From the NCBI RefSeq assembly GCF_026341825.1, contig NZ_JAPENY010000002.1:186001-250000 (forward strand): 64,000 bases of DNA, written 5' to 3'. The notes under the pieces were generated by a model, which saw nothing but the letters and a program-made list of their open reading frames with translations, had not been told where the DNA came from and did not search any database. The position numbers and the translations under genes were made by a program. This document shows positions 41,285-50,089 of this stretch, in pieces; the stretch's first letter is position 1; each line of letters begins with the position of its first letter. The DNA is from Streptomyces sp. NBC_00620. GTDB lineage: Bacteria; Actinomycetota; Actinomycetes; Streptomycetales; Streptomycetaceae.

Positions 41285-43426
41285 GTGCAGGCGCTGCGGG
41301 AGACGGATCCACGGCGGATCGGTCCGTACGAGGTGCTCGGGAGGCTTGGCTCGGGCGGCATGGGCGAGGTCTATCTCGCCGAGTCGCGGGCCGGGCTCCG
41401 GCTGGCCGTGAAGGTGGTGCGGGCCGAGCACGCGGAGGACCGCACCTTCCGCGCCCGGTTCCGCCAGGAGGTGCGGGCCGCGCAGACCGTCGGCGGGACC
41501 GGGACGTACACCGCGCGGGTGGTCGACGCGGACCCCGAGGGTGAACGGCCTTGGATGGCAACGGAGTTCGTCGACGGGCCGAACCTGCGCGACGCGGTCC
41601 TCGACGGCGGGCCGCTGCCCGAGGACGCGGTACTCACCTTCGCGGCGGCACTGGGCGAGGCCCTCGCCGCGATCCACGCCAAGGGCATGGTGCACCGCGA
41701 CCTCAAGCCGTCCAACATCCTCCTCGCACCGGACGGTCCGCGGGTCATCGACTTCGGGATCGTACGGGCGCTTGAGGCGACGGCGATGACCCGCACCGGC
41801 ACCATGGTCGGCTCGGTCGGATACGTCTCGCCCGAACAGATCCGCAACGGCTCCGAGGTGGGACCGCCGAGTGACGTCTTCGCGCTGGGCGCCGTACTGG
41901 CGTACGCGTCGAGCGGCCGCGAGCCCTTCGGGGAGGGCCAGGACTCGGTGATCCTGCTGCGCATCATGACGCGGGACTTCGATCTCTCAGGGGTCCCGGC
42001 GCGCTTGCTTCCGCTGGTCGAGGCCTGTCTGCGGGAGGAGCCCGGGGAGCGGCCCACCCCGGAGGAAGTGGTCACGGCCGCCGGACACACGGCGGCCTCC
42101 CTGCGGGCAGGGCTGCGGCCGGGGTGGCTCGCCCCCGCACCGGCGACGGCCGCGGGGGACGAACGGTGGCTTCCGGAGCGCGAGTCGGGCGAGGGAGAGA
42201 GCCGCGTCGAGTACGTCGCCCCGATGACGGTCACGGGAGCTTCGGCGCCGACCGTCGCATCGGCACCCGAACGGCCTTCGAGGAGGCGGCTGTTGACGGC
42301 TTTCGGGAGCGGGGCGGTGGTCGCAGCTACCGGGGGAGCCGGCTGGTGGCTGTGGCTGCGCAGGCCCGGGCAGGAGAGCGGAACGCAAGGAGCGGGTTCC
42401 CCGGAGTCCCCCGAGACCGCGTCCGCGGCGGGCGTGCAGAATCCCGCCGCCCTCGCCTGGCAGTACGACGCCGCAGGGCTCGGCGGCATGTACGGACCCT
42501 GCGTCGCCGTGTCGCCGGACGGCGAGGTCGTCTACTTCGGGGACGCGAACGGGAAGCTGCAGGCGCTGTCCCGTGCGGGCGGGCGGCGCTGGGCACTCAA
42601 GCTCGGCGAGGAGGTGTCGACGCCCGTCGTCACCCCGGACGGGATCTTCTGTGTCGTCTGGGACCAGGAGCGGGTGCGGCGCCGGCTGTGCGCGGTGGAC
42701 GCGACGGGGAAGCTCATGTGGACCAGCACCCTCGGCGAGAACGGCTACGCCTCGCCCGTTCTCGCGGGTGCGGATGTGGTGGTGGCCACCGGCGACACCG
42801 ACGTGGGAGGCCTGCGCTGCTACGCCGCCGACGGCGCCGTGCTGTGGAGCGCCACCACGCCCGCCGGTCCGACCGGCATCCCTCTGGTGGCGGGCGAAGT
42901 GATCTACACAGGAACCTTCGGCGACCGCCTGGTGGCCCTGAACGCCACCGACGGCACCCGGATCTGGTCGGTCGCCGCGGGCACCGACATCGGCCGGCCC
43001 GCGCTGGTCGGCGAGATCCTCCTGGCCGAGTCCGGCGGCGAGACGAACCGGCACGCCTTCAGCCTGGACGGCAAGAAGCTGTGGGAGCGGTCGACGGACG
43101 GCAACGGGCTGCTGGTCACCGGGAACAAGTCGCTTGCGATCACCACCGGGCAGGGCACCGTCGACGCGATCAGGGCGGCCGACGGCTCCACCGCGTGGAC
43201 GTACGAGATCGGCGGCGACTGGCTGCCGGGACCGGCGGTGGCCGCAGACCGAATCTATGTGCGAAGCGGGCTCGTCCTGTGCGCCCTGGGCCTGGACGGC
43301 AAGCCGCTGTGGAGCGAGGCGCTCGGCAAGTCGACCGGGGAGGACCAGCACAGCCCCGTACTGAGCGACAGGCGCCTCTACGTTCCCTCCGGGGGCGGAA
43401 TCGCCGCCGTGGACGTCAGCGCCTGA
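41285..43426 (+). CDS. Membrane serine/threonine protein kinase with extracellular PQQ-type beta-propeller
   Basis: About 713 residues from GTG 41285; TTG 41276 is an alternative. Kinase domain (about 12-275): GSGGMGEV, AVKVV, HRDLKPSNILL, DFG and SPEQ. A juxtamembrane region leads to one helix (about 340-357) after RPSRRR. The extracellular part (about 390-713) is a PQQ-like propeller with repeated W-x-DG-x-L motifs such as GKLQALSRAGGRRWALKLG. It is a receptor kinase: outside ligand sensing, cytosolic phosphorylation. Ligand and substrates are unknown. Confidence 0.92.
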   Translation: MQALRETDPRRIGPYEVLGRLGSGGMGEVYLAESRAGLRLAVKVVRAEHAEDRTFRARFRQEVRAAQTVGGTGTYTARVVDADPEGERPWMATEFVDGPNLRDAVLDGGPLPEDAVLTFAAALGEALAAIHAKGMVHRDLKPSNILLAPDGPRVIDFGIVRALEATAMTRTGTMVGSVGYVSPEQIRNGSEVGPPSDVFALGAVLAYASSGREPFGEGQDSVILLRIMTRDFDLSGVPARLLPLVEACLREEPGERPTPEEVVTAAGHTAASLRAGLRPGWLAPAPATAAGDERWLPERESGEGESRVEYVAPMTVTGASAPTVASAPERPSRRRLLTAFGSGAVVAATGGAGWWLWLRRPGQESGTQGAGSPESPETASAAGVQNPAALAWQYDAAGLGGMYGPCVAVSPDGEVVYFGDANGKLQALSRAGGRRWALKLGEEVSTPVVTPDGIFCVVWDQERVRRRLCAVDATGKLMWTSTLGENGYASPVLAGADVVVATGDTDVGGLRCYAADGAVLWSATTPAGPTGIPLVAGEVIYTGTFGDRLVALNATDGTRIWSVAAGTDIGRPALVGEILLAESGGETNRHAFSLDGKKLWERSTDGNGLLVTGNKSLAITTGQGTVDAIRAADGSTAWTYEIGGDWLPGPAVAADRIYVRSGLVLCALGLDGKPLWSEALGKSTGEDQHSPVLSDRRLYVPSGGGIAAVDVSA

Positions 43427-43439
43427 CCGGGACCGGCTC

Positions 43440-43721
43440 TCAGCCGTCCAGACCGATCGCGAACGCCGCCTCCAGGTCGTGCTGGGAGTACGTACGGAAC
43501 GCGACGTGGGTGTCCGTGCCCTCGACGCCCGGGATCTTGCTGATCTTGCCGGGGATGACGTCCGCCAGGTCGTCGTGGGCCTTCACGCGGACCATGGCGA
43601 TCAGGTCGTACGTACCGGTGACCGAGAAGACCTCGCTGACGCTGTCCAGGGCGGCGATCGATTCCGCGATCTCGGGGATCCGGTCCACGCTGGTCTTGAT
43701 GAGCACGATCGCGGTGATCAC
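43440..43721 (-). CDS. Stand-alone Lrp/AsnC ligand-binding (RAM) domain
   Basis: 93 residues, GTG start overlapping the stop of the rhomboid gene. MITAIVLIKTSVDRIPEIAESIAALDSVSEV and the VTGTYDLIAMVRVKAHDDL core match the amino-acid-sensing domain of Lrp proteins, but there is no DNA-binding domain. Such proteins form octamers and may bind amino acids or regulate partners. Coupling to a rhomboid protease is notable. Confidence 0.9.
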   Translation of the reverse strand: MITAIVLIKTSVDRIPEIAESIAALDSVSEVFSVTGTYDLIAMVRVKAHDDLADVIPGKISKIPGVEGTDTHVAFRTYSQHDLEAAFAIGLDG

Positions 43722-44449
43722 GGCTGGTTTTCTCCCTCGGGGGCCGCGGCTGGGGTTTTCACTCTAGCCGTACGGCCGAAGCGCACCCACGCGTAGACGA
43801 AGCCCAGCGAGAAGCCCACCAGGTGGGCCAGATAGGCGACCCCGGGACCGGCGGAGACGCGGCCCGCCGCCAGCCATTGCAGGGTCACCCAGAAGGGCAG
43901 CACCACCCAGGCCGGGAAGCGCAGCGGCAGGAAGAAGAGGAACGGGAAGAGACTGGTCACCCGGGCCTTGGGGAACAGGTACAGGAACGCGCCGAGCACC
44001 GCGGAGATCGCCCCGGAGGCGCCGACCAGGGTCTGCTGGGACTCGGCGTTGGCGGCCGCGTAGCCCAGCAGGGCGAGATAACCGCAGCCCAGATAGAAGA
44101 GGGCGAACTCGACGTGCCCCATGCGTTCCTCGGTCATCGCCCCGAAGACGTAGAAGAAGAGCATGTTGCCGAGGAGGTGGAGCCAGCCGCCGTGGACGAA
44201 CAAGGCCGTGGCCGGAGTGAGCGCCGCACGCGCGTCCCCGGTGAACAGTTCGGAGGGCACCACCCCCCAGCGGCGGAAGTAGGCCCGCTGGGCGGCCAGC
44301 AGCTCGTCCCCGGTGCCGTACACCGGATTGAGTCCCGAGGCCGGGCCGATCACGAAGACCAGGCAGCACAGGACGATCAGCCCGTACGTCACCGGCGCCG
44401 ACCGACCCCGCACCGTCCTGCCGACCGTCGTACTCCAGTTGCCGATCAT
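43718..44449 (-). CDS. Rhomboid-family intramembrane serine protease
   Basis: 243 residues from ATG 44449 (ATG 44461 adds four). Six to seven helices. FVHGGWLHLLGNMLFFYVFG, the catalytic GASG (Ser145) and the His209 in YLAHLVGF are all present, so activity is likely. It cleaves membrane-protein segments; substrates are unknown. The stop overlaps the start of the Lrp-type gene by four bases. Confidence 0.93.
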   Translation of the reverse strand: MIGNWSTTVGRTVRGRSAPVTYGLIVLCCLVFVIGPASGLNPVYGTGDELLAAQRAYFRRWGVVPSELFTGDARAALTPATALFVHGGWLHLLGNMLFFYVFGAMTEERMGHVEFALFYLGCGYLALLGYAAANAESQQTLVGASGAISAVLGAFLYLFPKARVTSLFPFLFFLPLRFPAWVVLPFWVTLQWLAAGRVSAGPGVAYLAHLVGFSLGFVYAWVRFGRTARVKTPAAAPEGENQP

Positions 44450-44603
44450 GGTGCAGAGCATGGCGTAACCGGACGGATGAGCACAGACCGCCTCGCCGCA
44501 GTGGACGGCCGAGCGTCGAGTACCCGCCAGGCCTTAGGGTTACGAGCCATACGCACCAGGGAGACTGGCGCGGTACGGATACCAGAAGGAAAGCGACACC
44601 TAC

Positions 44604-44843
44604 ATGACGGTTCCCCTCCCGACTGCCGAGACCCGGTGGCGCTGCACGCTCTGCGGCAACCTCACGCGGTTCGACGTGACCCGTTCGTCGAAGGTCGTCG
44701 AATATGTGCACCTCGACCTCGCCGGGGAGCCCAAGGTCGAGGAGCGCGAGGTGGTCAGTGAGACCATCGAGTCGGTGCGCTGTCGCTGGTGCAACGCGTT
44801 GGATCAGGTGGAACTCGTGGACAGGCCGGGTGCCGGCTCCTGA
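44604..44843 (+). CDS. Small zinc-ribbon protein
   Basis: 79 residues. Two Cys pairs, CTLCG (14-18) and CRWC (about 60-63), form a likely zinc ribbon around an acidic middle. No DNA-binding or catalytic motif beyond the ribbon. The NYN nuclease gene begins 32 bp downstream, suggesting a shared transcript and possibly a nucleic-acid-linked function. Confidence 0.75.
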   Translation: MTVPLPTAETRWRCTLCGNLTRFDVTRSSKVVEYVHLDLAGEPKVEEREVVSETIESVRCRWCNALDQVELVDRPGAGS

Positions 44844-44875
44844 GGGAGCGGGCCCCACTGATATTGGGGTGACGG

Positions 44876-46225
44876 ATGGTGGAGACCACAGGCGGGGAGC
44901 CGGACGACGGCGCCGCCGAGGTGCTCGACCGTCCGCTGCCCGACGGCGTGCGCCGGCGGGTCGTGCAGATCGTCTCCGACGGCTTCGGCGGGCTGACCAT
45001 CGGTGAACTGCCCACGCAGTTGCGGCAGTTCGCGCGGTTCGCGCCGAATCGGCGGGCCAAGTTCGCCGGTAACGCGATGGCCTCCGCGCTGGAGACCGAC
45101 CCGCTCTTCAGGCAGCGTATCGCCGAGAAGCTGAGAGAGGCGCAGCCGGAGCTGACCGGCGCCCTCGACTCCGGCGCGCCGCCCCCGGCCGCGGATCCGC
45201 TGGACGTGGCGGCCGCGGCCTATGTGCTGCGACCCGCGGGCTGGGTGAAGCTGGTGGCCGCCGCGGGCGAGGAGGCCCTGCGGGCGGACGCCGAGCGCGC
45301 CGACGAGGAGAGCCGGGCGGAGCTGGAGCGGCTGCGCCAGGAGCTCGCGGAGGCCCGCGGCCATACGAAGGCGGAGACCGAACGGCTGCGTACGGAGCTG
45401 GAGTCGGCGAAGAAGGAAGCCGAATCGCTTCACCGCAAGCTGCGCGGCGCCCTCAGCGACGTCAAGCGCGGCGAGGCGGCCGTGCGCAAGCTCCAGGCCG
45501 AGACGGACACCGCGCGGGCCGAGGGGCAGGCCCAGCTGTCCGCCGCCGAGAGCGAGGCCCGGCGGCTCAAGGCGCGGCTCGGGGAGGCCGAGGCGGCCCT
45601 GGAGGCGACGCGGAGAGCGGCGCGCGAGGGCCGCAGCGTCGAGGACATGCGCGTACGACTGCTGCTCGACACGGTCCTCGAGGCCACCCAGGGGCTGCGG
45701 CGGGAGCTCGCGCTGCCGCCCGTCTCCGTGCGGCCCGCCGAGACCGTCGACGCGGTCGAACCGGGACGGATGACGCCGAAGGACATCGCCGCCCGCGCGC
45801 TGTCCGAAAACGATCCCGCGATCCTCGACCAGCTGCTCGCGCTGCCGCAGGCGCATCTGGTCGTCGACGGCTACAACGTCACCAAGACCGGCTATCCGCA
45901 GATGCCGTTGGAGAAGCAGCGGCTCAGGCTGCTCGGGCAGCTCTCGCAGCTCGCCGCGCAGACCGGCGCCGAGGTGACGTGTGTCTTCGACGGGGCCGAG
46001 CTGGCCGCGCCCGTGCTGCTCGCGCCGCCGCGCGGGGTGCGGGTGCTGTTCTCCAAGGCCGGTGTCACGGCGGACGAGTTGATCCGCCAGCTGGTGCGCG
46101 CCGAGCCGCCGGGGCGGCCGGTCATCGTGGTCTCCACCGACCGTGAGGTGGCCGACGGGATCGCCAAGGCGGGTGCGCGCCCGGTGGCCTCGGTGGTGCT
46201 CCTCAAGCGCTTCTCGCACGGTTAG
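44876..46225 (+). CDS. NYN-domain (YacP/PIN-like) predicted RNase with central coiled coil
   Basis: 449 residues. N-terminal helical domain (about 20-145), long coiled coil (about 145-260, alternating Glu/Arg/Leu) and a C-terminal NYN domain (about 325-449) with VVDGYNVTK, TCVFDGAEL and VVSTDREVAD, the acidic metal site of this PIN-like fold. YacP relatives cleave RNA in ribosomes or mRNA maturation. The 3' end with the stop is duplicated in tandem. Confidence 0.87.
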   Translation: MVETTGGEPDDGAAEVLDRPLPDGVRRRVVQIVSDGFGGLTIGELPTQLRQFARFAPNRRAKFAGNAMASALETDPLFRQRIAEKLREAQPELTGALDSGAPPPAADPLDVAAAAYVLRPAGWVKLVAAAGEEALRADAERADEESRAELERLRQELAEARGHTKAETERLRTELESAKKEAESLHRKLRGALSDVKRGEAAVRKLQAETDTARAEGQAQLSAAESEARRLKARLGEAEAALEATRRAAREGRSVEDMRVRLLLDTVLEATQGLRRELALPPVSVRPAETVDAVEPGRMTPKDIAARALSENDPAILDQLLALPQAHLVVDGYNVTKTGYPQMPLEKQRLRLLGQLSQLAAQTGAEVTCVFDGAELAAPVLLAPPRGVRVLFSKAGVTADELIRQLVRAEPPGRPVIVVSTDREVADGIAKAGARPVASVVLLKRFSHG

Positions 46226-46254
46226 CCCGAAGCGCTTCTCGCACGGTTGGCCCG
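46205..46254 (+). repeat. 25-bp tandem duplication across the NYN-gene stop codon
   Basis: AAGCGCTTCTCGCACGGTTAGCCCG (46205-46229) is followed directly by the same sequence with TAG changed to TGG (46230-46254). Confidence 0.9.
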
Positions 46255-46400
46255 CGCGTTCGGCCGGATGCCGCGTACGCCCCAAAGGCAACCTACGCAC
46301 CATGCGTAACGTCTGGGCGTGATGCCCGGATTGGTGAGACCTTCACGCAACGTACTGTCAAATGTGCATTACTGCATGTGAGTTGTGTGCAAAGAATGCG

Positions 46401-46419
46401 CTCGGTGACCGAGATTTTT
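46401..46419 (+). terminator. Short hairpin with T-run
   Basis: CTCGG-TGA-CCGAG followed by ATTTTT, a compact intrinsic terminator about 175 bp after the NYN gene stop and just before the next promoter. Confidence 0.6.
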
Positions 46420-46430
46420 CCCATCAGGAT

Positions 46431-46460
46431 TTGAACTGATCACAAGAAGGTCACTAGGGT
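46431..46460 (+). promoter_or_regulatory. Housekeeping-type promoter for the NlpC/P60 gene
   Basis: TTGAAC (46431-46436), 18-bp spacer, TAGGGT (46455-46460) fits an HrdB-like promoter. It gives a leader of about 100 nt with a small TCACTC/GAGTGA hairpin (46487-46503). I looked for a c-di-AMP riboswitch and did not find its core. Confidence 0.55.
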
Positions 46461-46569
46461 CAGGCCTCGAACCTTCGCTCGGGTGATCACTCATTGGGAG
46501 TGACGGTGAAGGGGGCCCCGCCCGTCGGAGCAATCGGCAGGCGGCTGGAGGAAGAAGGAGCTCGCCTTC

Positions 46570-47601
46570 GTGGCGTCCCACCGTCGTCCCAAGCAGCCGA
46601 GCCGCACCCGTGTGACCGTGCTCACCACCGCCGCGGCAGCCGCCGTGGTCCTCAGCGCGAATGCCGCGAACGCCGCGCCGAGCGAGAAGCCGAGCGTCGA
46701 CGAGGTCAAGACCAAGGTCGACAAGCTTCAGGAGGAGGCCGAGCAGGCCTCCGAGAAGCTCAACGGCGCCACGGAGAAGCAGGACAAGCTCCAGAAGCAG
46801 ATCGACACGCTCCAGGACAACGTGGCCCGCGGCCAGGAGGAGCTCAACGACCTGCGCGACGGCCTCGGTTCGATGGCCACCGCCCAGTACCGCACCGGCG
46901 CCATCGACCCCTCCGTGCAGCTGTTCCTCTCCGCGGACCCGGACGACTACCTCGACAAGGCGTCCACGATGGACCAGCTGAGCAATCAGCAGGTCGAGAC
47001 CTTGAAGAAGGTCCAGGAGAAGCAGCGTTCGCTCGCCCAGCAGCGCGAGGAAGCCTCCGAGAAGCTCAAGGACCTCGCCAGCACCCGGACCGAGCTGGCC
47101 AAGAACAAGAAGGAAGTCCAGGCCAAGCTCGCCGAGGCGAACCGGCTCCTCAACACCCTGACGGCCGCGGAGCAGGCAGCCCTCGACGCGAAAGAGGCGC
47201 AGGCCAGCAGCGCCGCTCAGGCCGCCGCCGGCGGGTCGACCGCTCCCGCCTCGGGCCGCGCCTCCTCCGCGTACGCCGCCGCGCAGTCCAAGCTCGGCTC
47301 GCCGTACGTCTACGGCGCCTCAGGACCCTCCTCGTTCGACTGCTCGGGTCTGACCTCCTGGGCCTACGCCCAGGCCGGTGTCTCCATACCGCGCACCTCG
47401 CAGGCGCAGGCCAGTGCCGGCACCCGGATCTATTCGCAGAGCGATCTCCAGGTCGGCGACCTGGTCATCTTCTACAGCGACCAGCACCACGTCGGTTTCT
47501 ACGCGGGCAACGGCCAGGTGCTGCACGCCCCGCGCTCCGGCACGGTCGTGCGCTACGAGTCGATCGGCAACATGCCCTTCCAGTTCGGCGTCCGCATCTG
47601 A
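46570..47601 (+). CDS. Secreted NlpC/P60 peptidoglycan endopeptidase (RipC-like), copy 1
   Basis: 343 residues, GTG start with GAAGGAG upstream. A signal peptide ends near ANAA (about 37). A long coiled coil (about 40-205) precedes the NlpC/P60 domain (about 230-343): catalytic Cys in SSFDCSGLTSWAYAQAG, His in QHHVGFYAG and a third polar residue after it. It cuts peptide stems of peptidoglycan during growth or division. The coiled coil suggests activation by an FtsEX-like complex, as for RipC. A paralogue follows. Confidence 0.93.
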   Translation: MASHRRPKQPSRTRVTVLTTAAAAAVVLSANAANAAPSEKPSVDEVKTKVDKLQEEAEQASEKLNGATEKQDKLQKQIDTLQDNVARGQEELNDLRDGLGSMATAQYRTGAIDPSVQLFLSADPDDYLDKASTMDQLSNQQVETLKKVQEKQRSLAQQREEASEKLKDLASTRTELAKNKKEVQAKLAEANRLLNTLTAAEQAALDAKEAQASSAAQAAAGGSTAPASGRASSAYAAAQSKLGSPYVYGASGPSSFDCSGLTSWAYAQAGVSIPRTSQAQASAGTRIYSQSDLQVGDLVIFYSDQHHVGFYAGNGQVLHAPRSGTVVRYESIGNMPFQFGVRI

Positions 47602-47671
47602 CGCACCCGCTCCCGGGAGCCTGTCGCCACGCCGCCCAAACGGGCGAATCGCGGTGACTCGAGCTGACCCC

Positions 47672-47707
47672 ACACCCCGTCGGTGACCTGCGTCTCCGGC
47701 GGGGTGT
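47672..47707. terminator. Hairpin between the two NlpC/P60 genes
   Basis: ACACCCCGTCGG / CCGGCGGGGTGT, 11 of 12 pairs, loop of 12 bases. Probably separates the two hydrolase transcripts. Confidence 0.6.
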
Positions 47708-47817
47708 CACGTTGTGTGCCCGCCGGGGTCTTTGGTCGGTGCGTAGTCGCACGGCTACTGTCTGCCGCGTTTCCCCCAACTCCGGGGGAGCGTCAGCGGA
47801 AGGGAGTGCGGCCACTC

Positions 47818-48840
47818 GTGGGGTCCCATCGCCGCCTTGCACCGTCCGGCTCCGACCGGGCCTTCGGCGCCGCCGGTTTCGCCGTCTGCGTGATGTCCGC
47901 CGCCGCCGCGGCCCTCGGCGCCGTACCGGCCGCCGGAGCGCCCCAGGACGACACCCGGGCCGAGGTGGACCGCCTGTACGAGCAGGCCGAGAAGGCCACC
48001 GAGGAGTACAACCAGGCCGACGAGCGCGCCGACTCGCTGCGCGAGCAGGTGAGTGACGCCCAGGACGAGATCGCCCGGCAGCAGGAACGCATCAACACCA
48101 TGCGGGACGCGCTCGGTTCGCTCGCCGGGGCCCAGTACCGCTCGGGCGGCATCGACCCCTCCCTCGCGCTGCTGTTCTCCGACGACCCCGACGACTACCT
48201 CGACAAGGCCGCCGTGCTCGACCGGATCAACGCCCACCAGGCCGGCGAACTCAAGGACCTCCAGTCCGCCATGCGCGACCTCGCCCAGCGGCGCGAGGAG
48301 GCCACCGGCAAGCTCGTCGAGCTGGAGAAGAGCCGCAAGGCCGTCGCCCAGCACAAACGCACCGTCGAGCAGAAGCTGACCCGGGCGCGGCAGCTGCTCA
48401 ACGCGCTGCCGGACTCCCTGCGCGCCGCCTATGACCGGGCCTCCCGCTCCGGGCGCTCCGACATGCCCGACTTCGGGGGCGCGGTCCCCGCCTCGGGGCG
48501 TGCGGCCGCCGCCGTCGCCGCGGCCCGCTCCGCGCTCGGCCGTCCGTACGTGTGGGGCTCCAACGGGCCCGGCGGCTTCGACTGTTCGGGCCTCATGCAG
48601 TGGTCGTACGGGCAGGCCGGGGTCGGTCTGCCGCGCACCTCGCAGGCCCAGCGGTACGCCGGACGGCAGGTGCCGCTCGGCCAGGCGCAGCCCGGCGACC
48701 TGGTCGCCTACCGCGACGACGCCAGCCACATCGCGATGTACATGGGCAACGGGCAGGTGATCCACGCGCCCTACCCGGGCGCGCCCGTCCGCTACGACCC
48801 GGTGGGCATGATGCCGGTCTCGTCGGTCACCAGGGTCTGA
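47818..48840 (+). CDS. Secreted NlpC/P60 peptidoglycan endopeptidase, copy 2
   Basis: 340 residues from GTG 47818 with GGAAGGGAG about 12 bases upstream; the frame extends further but that part lacks a signal-like start. Signal peptide (about 1-42), coiled coil (about 45-200), NlpC/P60 domain with GGFDCSGLMQWSYGQAG and SHIAMYMGN. Same architecture as its upstream paralogue, roughly half identical by eye, indicating an old duplication. The two may differ in timing or partner. Confidence 0.92.
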   Translation: MGSHRRLAPSGSDRAFGAAGFAVCVMSAAAAALGAVPAAGAPQDDTRAEVDRLYEQAEKATEEYNQADERADSLREQVSDAQDEIARQQERINTMRDALGSLAGAQYRSGGIDPSLALLFSDDPDDYLDKAAVLDRINAHQAGELKDLQSAMRDLAQRREEATGKLVELEKSRKAVAQHKRTVEQKLTRARQLLNALPDSLRAAYDRASRSGRSDMPDFGGAVPASGRAAAAVAAARSALGRPYVWGSNGPGGFDCSGLMQWSYGQAGVGLPRTSQAQRYAGRQVPLGQAQPGDLVAYRDDASHIAMYMGNGQVIHAPYPGAPVRYDPVGMMPVSSVTRV

Positions 48841-48871
48841 CCCCGCGCGAACTCACCGTACGATCGGGAAC

Positions 48872-50068
48872 GTGGCTGGTCGAAGGCGCGCGTCGCGAGC
48901 GGGGCTCTCCCTGGTGCTGTTGCTCGCCGTGCTGGTGGGCTGCGGCGGCCGCACCGCCTCGGACAGCGCGCAGGCCGAGGTGCAGCGGGTACTGGACCGG
49001 CGGGCGGCGGCCGTCCTCGACCGGGACGAGCCGGCGTACCGGGCCACCGGTCAATCGGCCGCGTCCGTTGCCGAGTTCGGGAATCTCCGCGAGGTCCCGC
49101 TGGCGGCCTGGTCGTACCGCGTGACCGGCTTCCACCGCTCCGGCGACCGGGCCACCGCCGACGCCGAGCTGAGCTACCGCGTCGAGGGCTACGACAAGGC
49201 GCCCGTGACGGCCGCCCGCGACCTGAGCCTGACCCGTAGCGGCGGGAAGTGGTACGTCGTCTCGGACGAGCCCGCCAAGGACGCCAGCGAGCAGTTGTGG
49301 GAGCAGGGGGCGGTGACGGTCCTGCGGGGTGAGCACAGCCTCGTGATGGGCGTCGGGCAGTCGGGCGAGCGGCTGCGCGCCTACGCGGGCATCGCGGACC
49401 GTGCCGTGCCCGCCGTGTCCCAGGCATGGGGCACCGACTGGTCGGCCCATGTCGTCGTGCTCGTACCGAGGTCGCTGGAGGGCATGGCGGGACTGCTGGG
49501 CGCCGAGGCGTCCGGGTACCAGGGCATCGCGGCGGTCACCACCGGCGAGGCGGGCGCCTCGGCGAAGGCACCCGCGGACCGGATCATCGTCAACCCCGAC
49601 GCGTACGGCGTCCTCGGCGACTTCGGCAAACAGGTCGTCCTCACCCACGAGACCACGCATGTCGCGACCCGCACCCACACCACCGCCGCCACCCCGCTGT
49701 GGCTCTCCGAGGGCTACGCGGACTGGGTCGGCTACCTCGGCAGCGGGCGCACCGCCGTACAGGTCGCGCCGGAGCTGGAGCGTGCCGTCGTGGACGGGCA
49801 TGTCCCGGCCGCGCTGCCGGTCGACGCGGACTTCGGGTTCACCGGGGACGCGGGGAAGCTGGCGCAGGCGTACGAGGGCGGCTGGATGGCCTGCCGGCTG
49901 ATCGCGGACCGCTGGGGCGAGGTCCGCCTCAACGACTTCTACCGGGCCGTGGGTGAGCACGAGAAGCGGTCGGGGGCGGTCGAGGACGCGCTGCGGGATG
50001 TGCTGGGTACGACGCCGCAGGAGTTCACGGAACTGTGGCGGGACTATCTGCAGGCGCAGCTGGGCTGA
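48872..50068 (+). CDS. Lipoprotein with HExxH metalloprotease-like domain
   Basis: 398 residues, GTG start 31 bp after the hydrolase. Lipobox LVGC near Cys24. Residues about 25-130 resemble an NTF2-like/Ig-like domain. Residues about 255-300 contain LTHETTHV and SEGYADWVGYL, the gluzincin HExxH plus downstream Glu zinc site. A helical C-terminus follows. It is likely an anchored extracellular peptidase; close spacing suggests co-transcription with the NlpC/P60 gene and a cell-wall role. Confidence 0.82.
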   Translation: MAGRRRASRAGLSLVLLLAVLVGCGGRTASDSAQAEVQRVLDRRAAAVLDRDEPAYRATGQSAASVAEFGNLREVPLAAWSYRVTGFHRSGDRATADAELSYRVEGYDKAPVTAARDLSLTRSGGKWYVVSDEPAKDASEQLWEQGAVTVLRGEHSLVMGVGQSGERLRAYAGIADRAVPAVSQAWGTDWSAHVVVLVPRSLEGMAGLLGAEASGYQGIAAVTTGEAGASAKAPADRIIVNPDAYGVLGDFGKQVVLTHETTHVATRTHTTAATPLWLSEGYADWVGYLGSGRTAVQVAPELERAVVDGHVPAALPVDADFGFTGDAGKLAQAYEGGWMACRLIADRWGEVRLNDFYRAVGEHEKRSGAVEDALRDVLGTTPQEFTELWRDYLQAQLG

Positions 50069-50089
50069 GCCTCGGCAGGCTCGGCCGGT

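Noticed and set aside
46461..46569. Possible c-di-AMP (ydaO) riboswitch before the NlpC/P60 gene
   Set aside because: Some Streptomyces wall hydrolases have one, but the conserved core near the 3' end is not visible and the leader is short. A covariance search would settle it.
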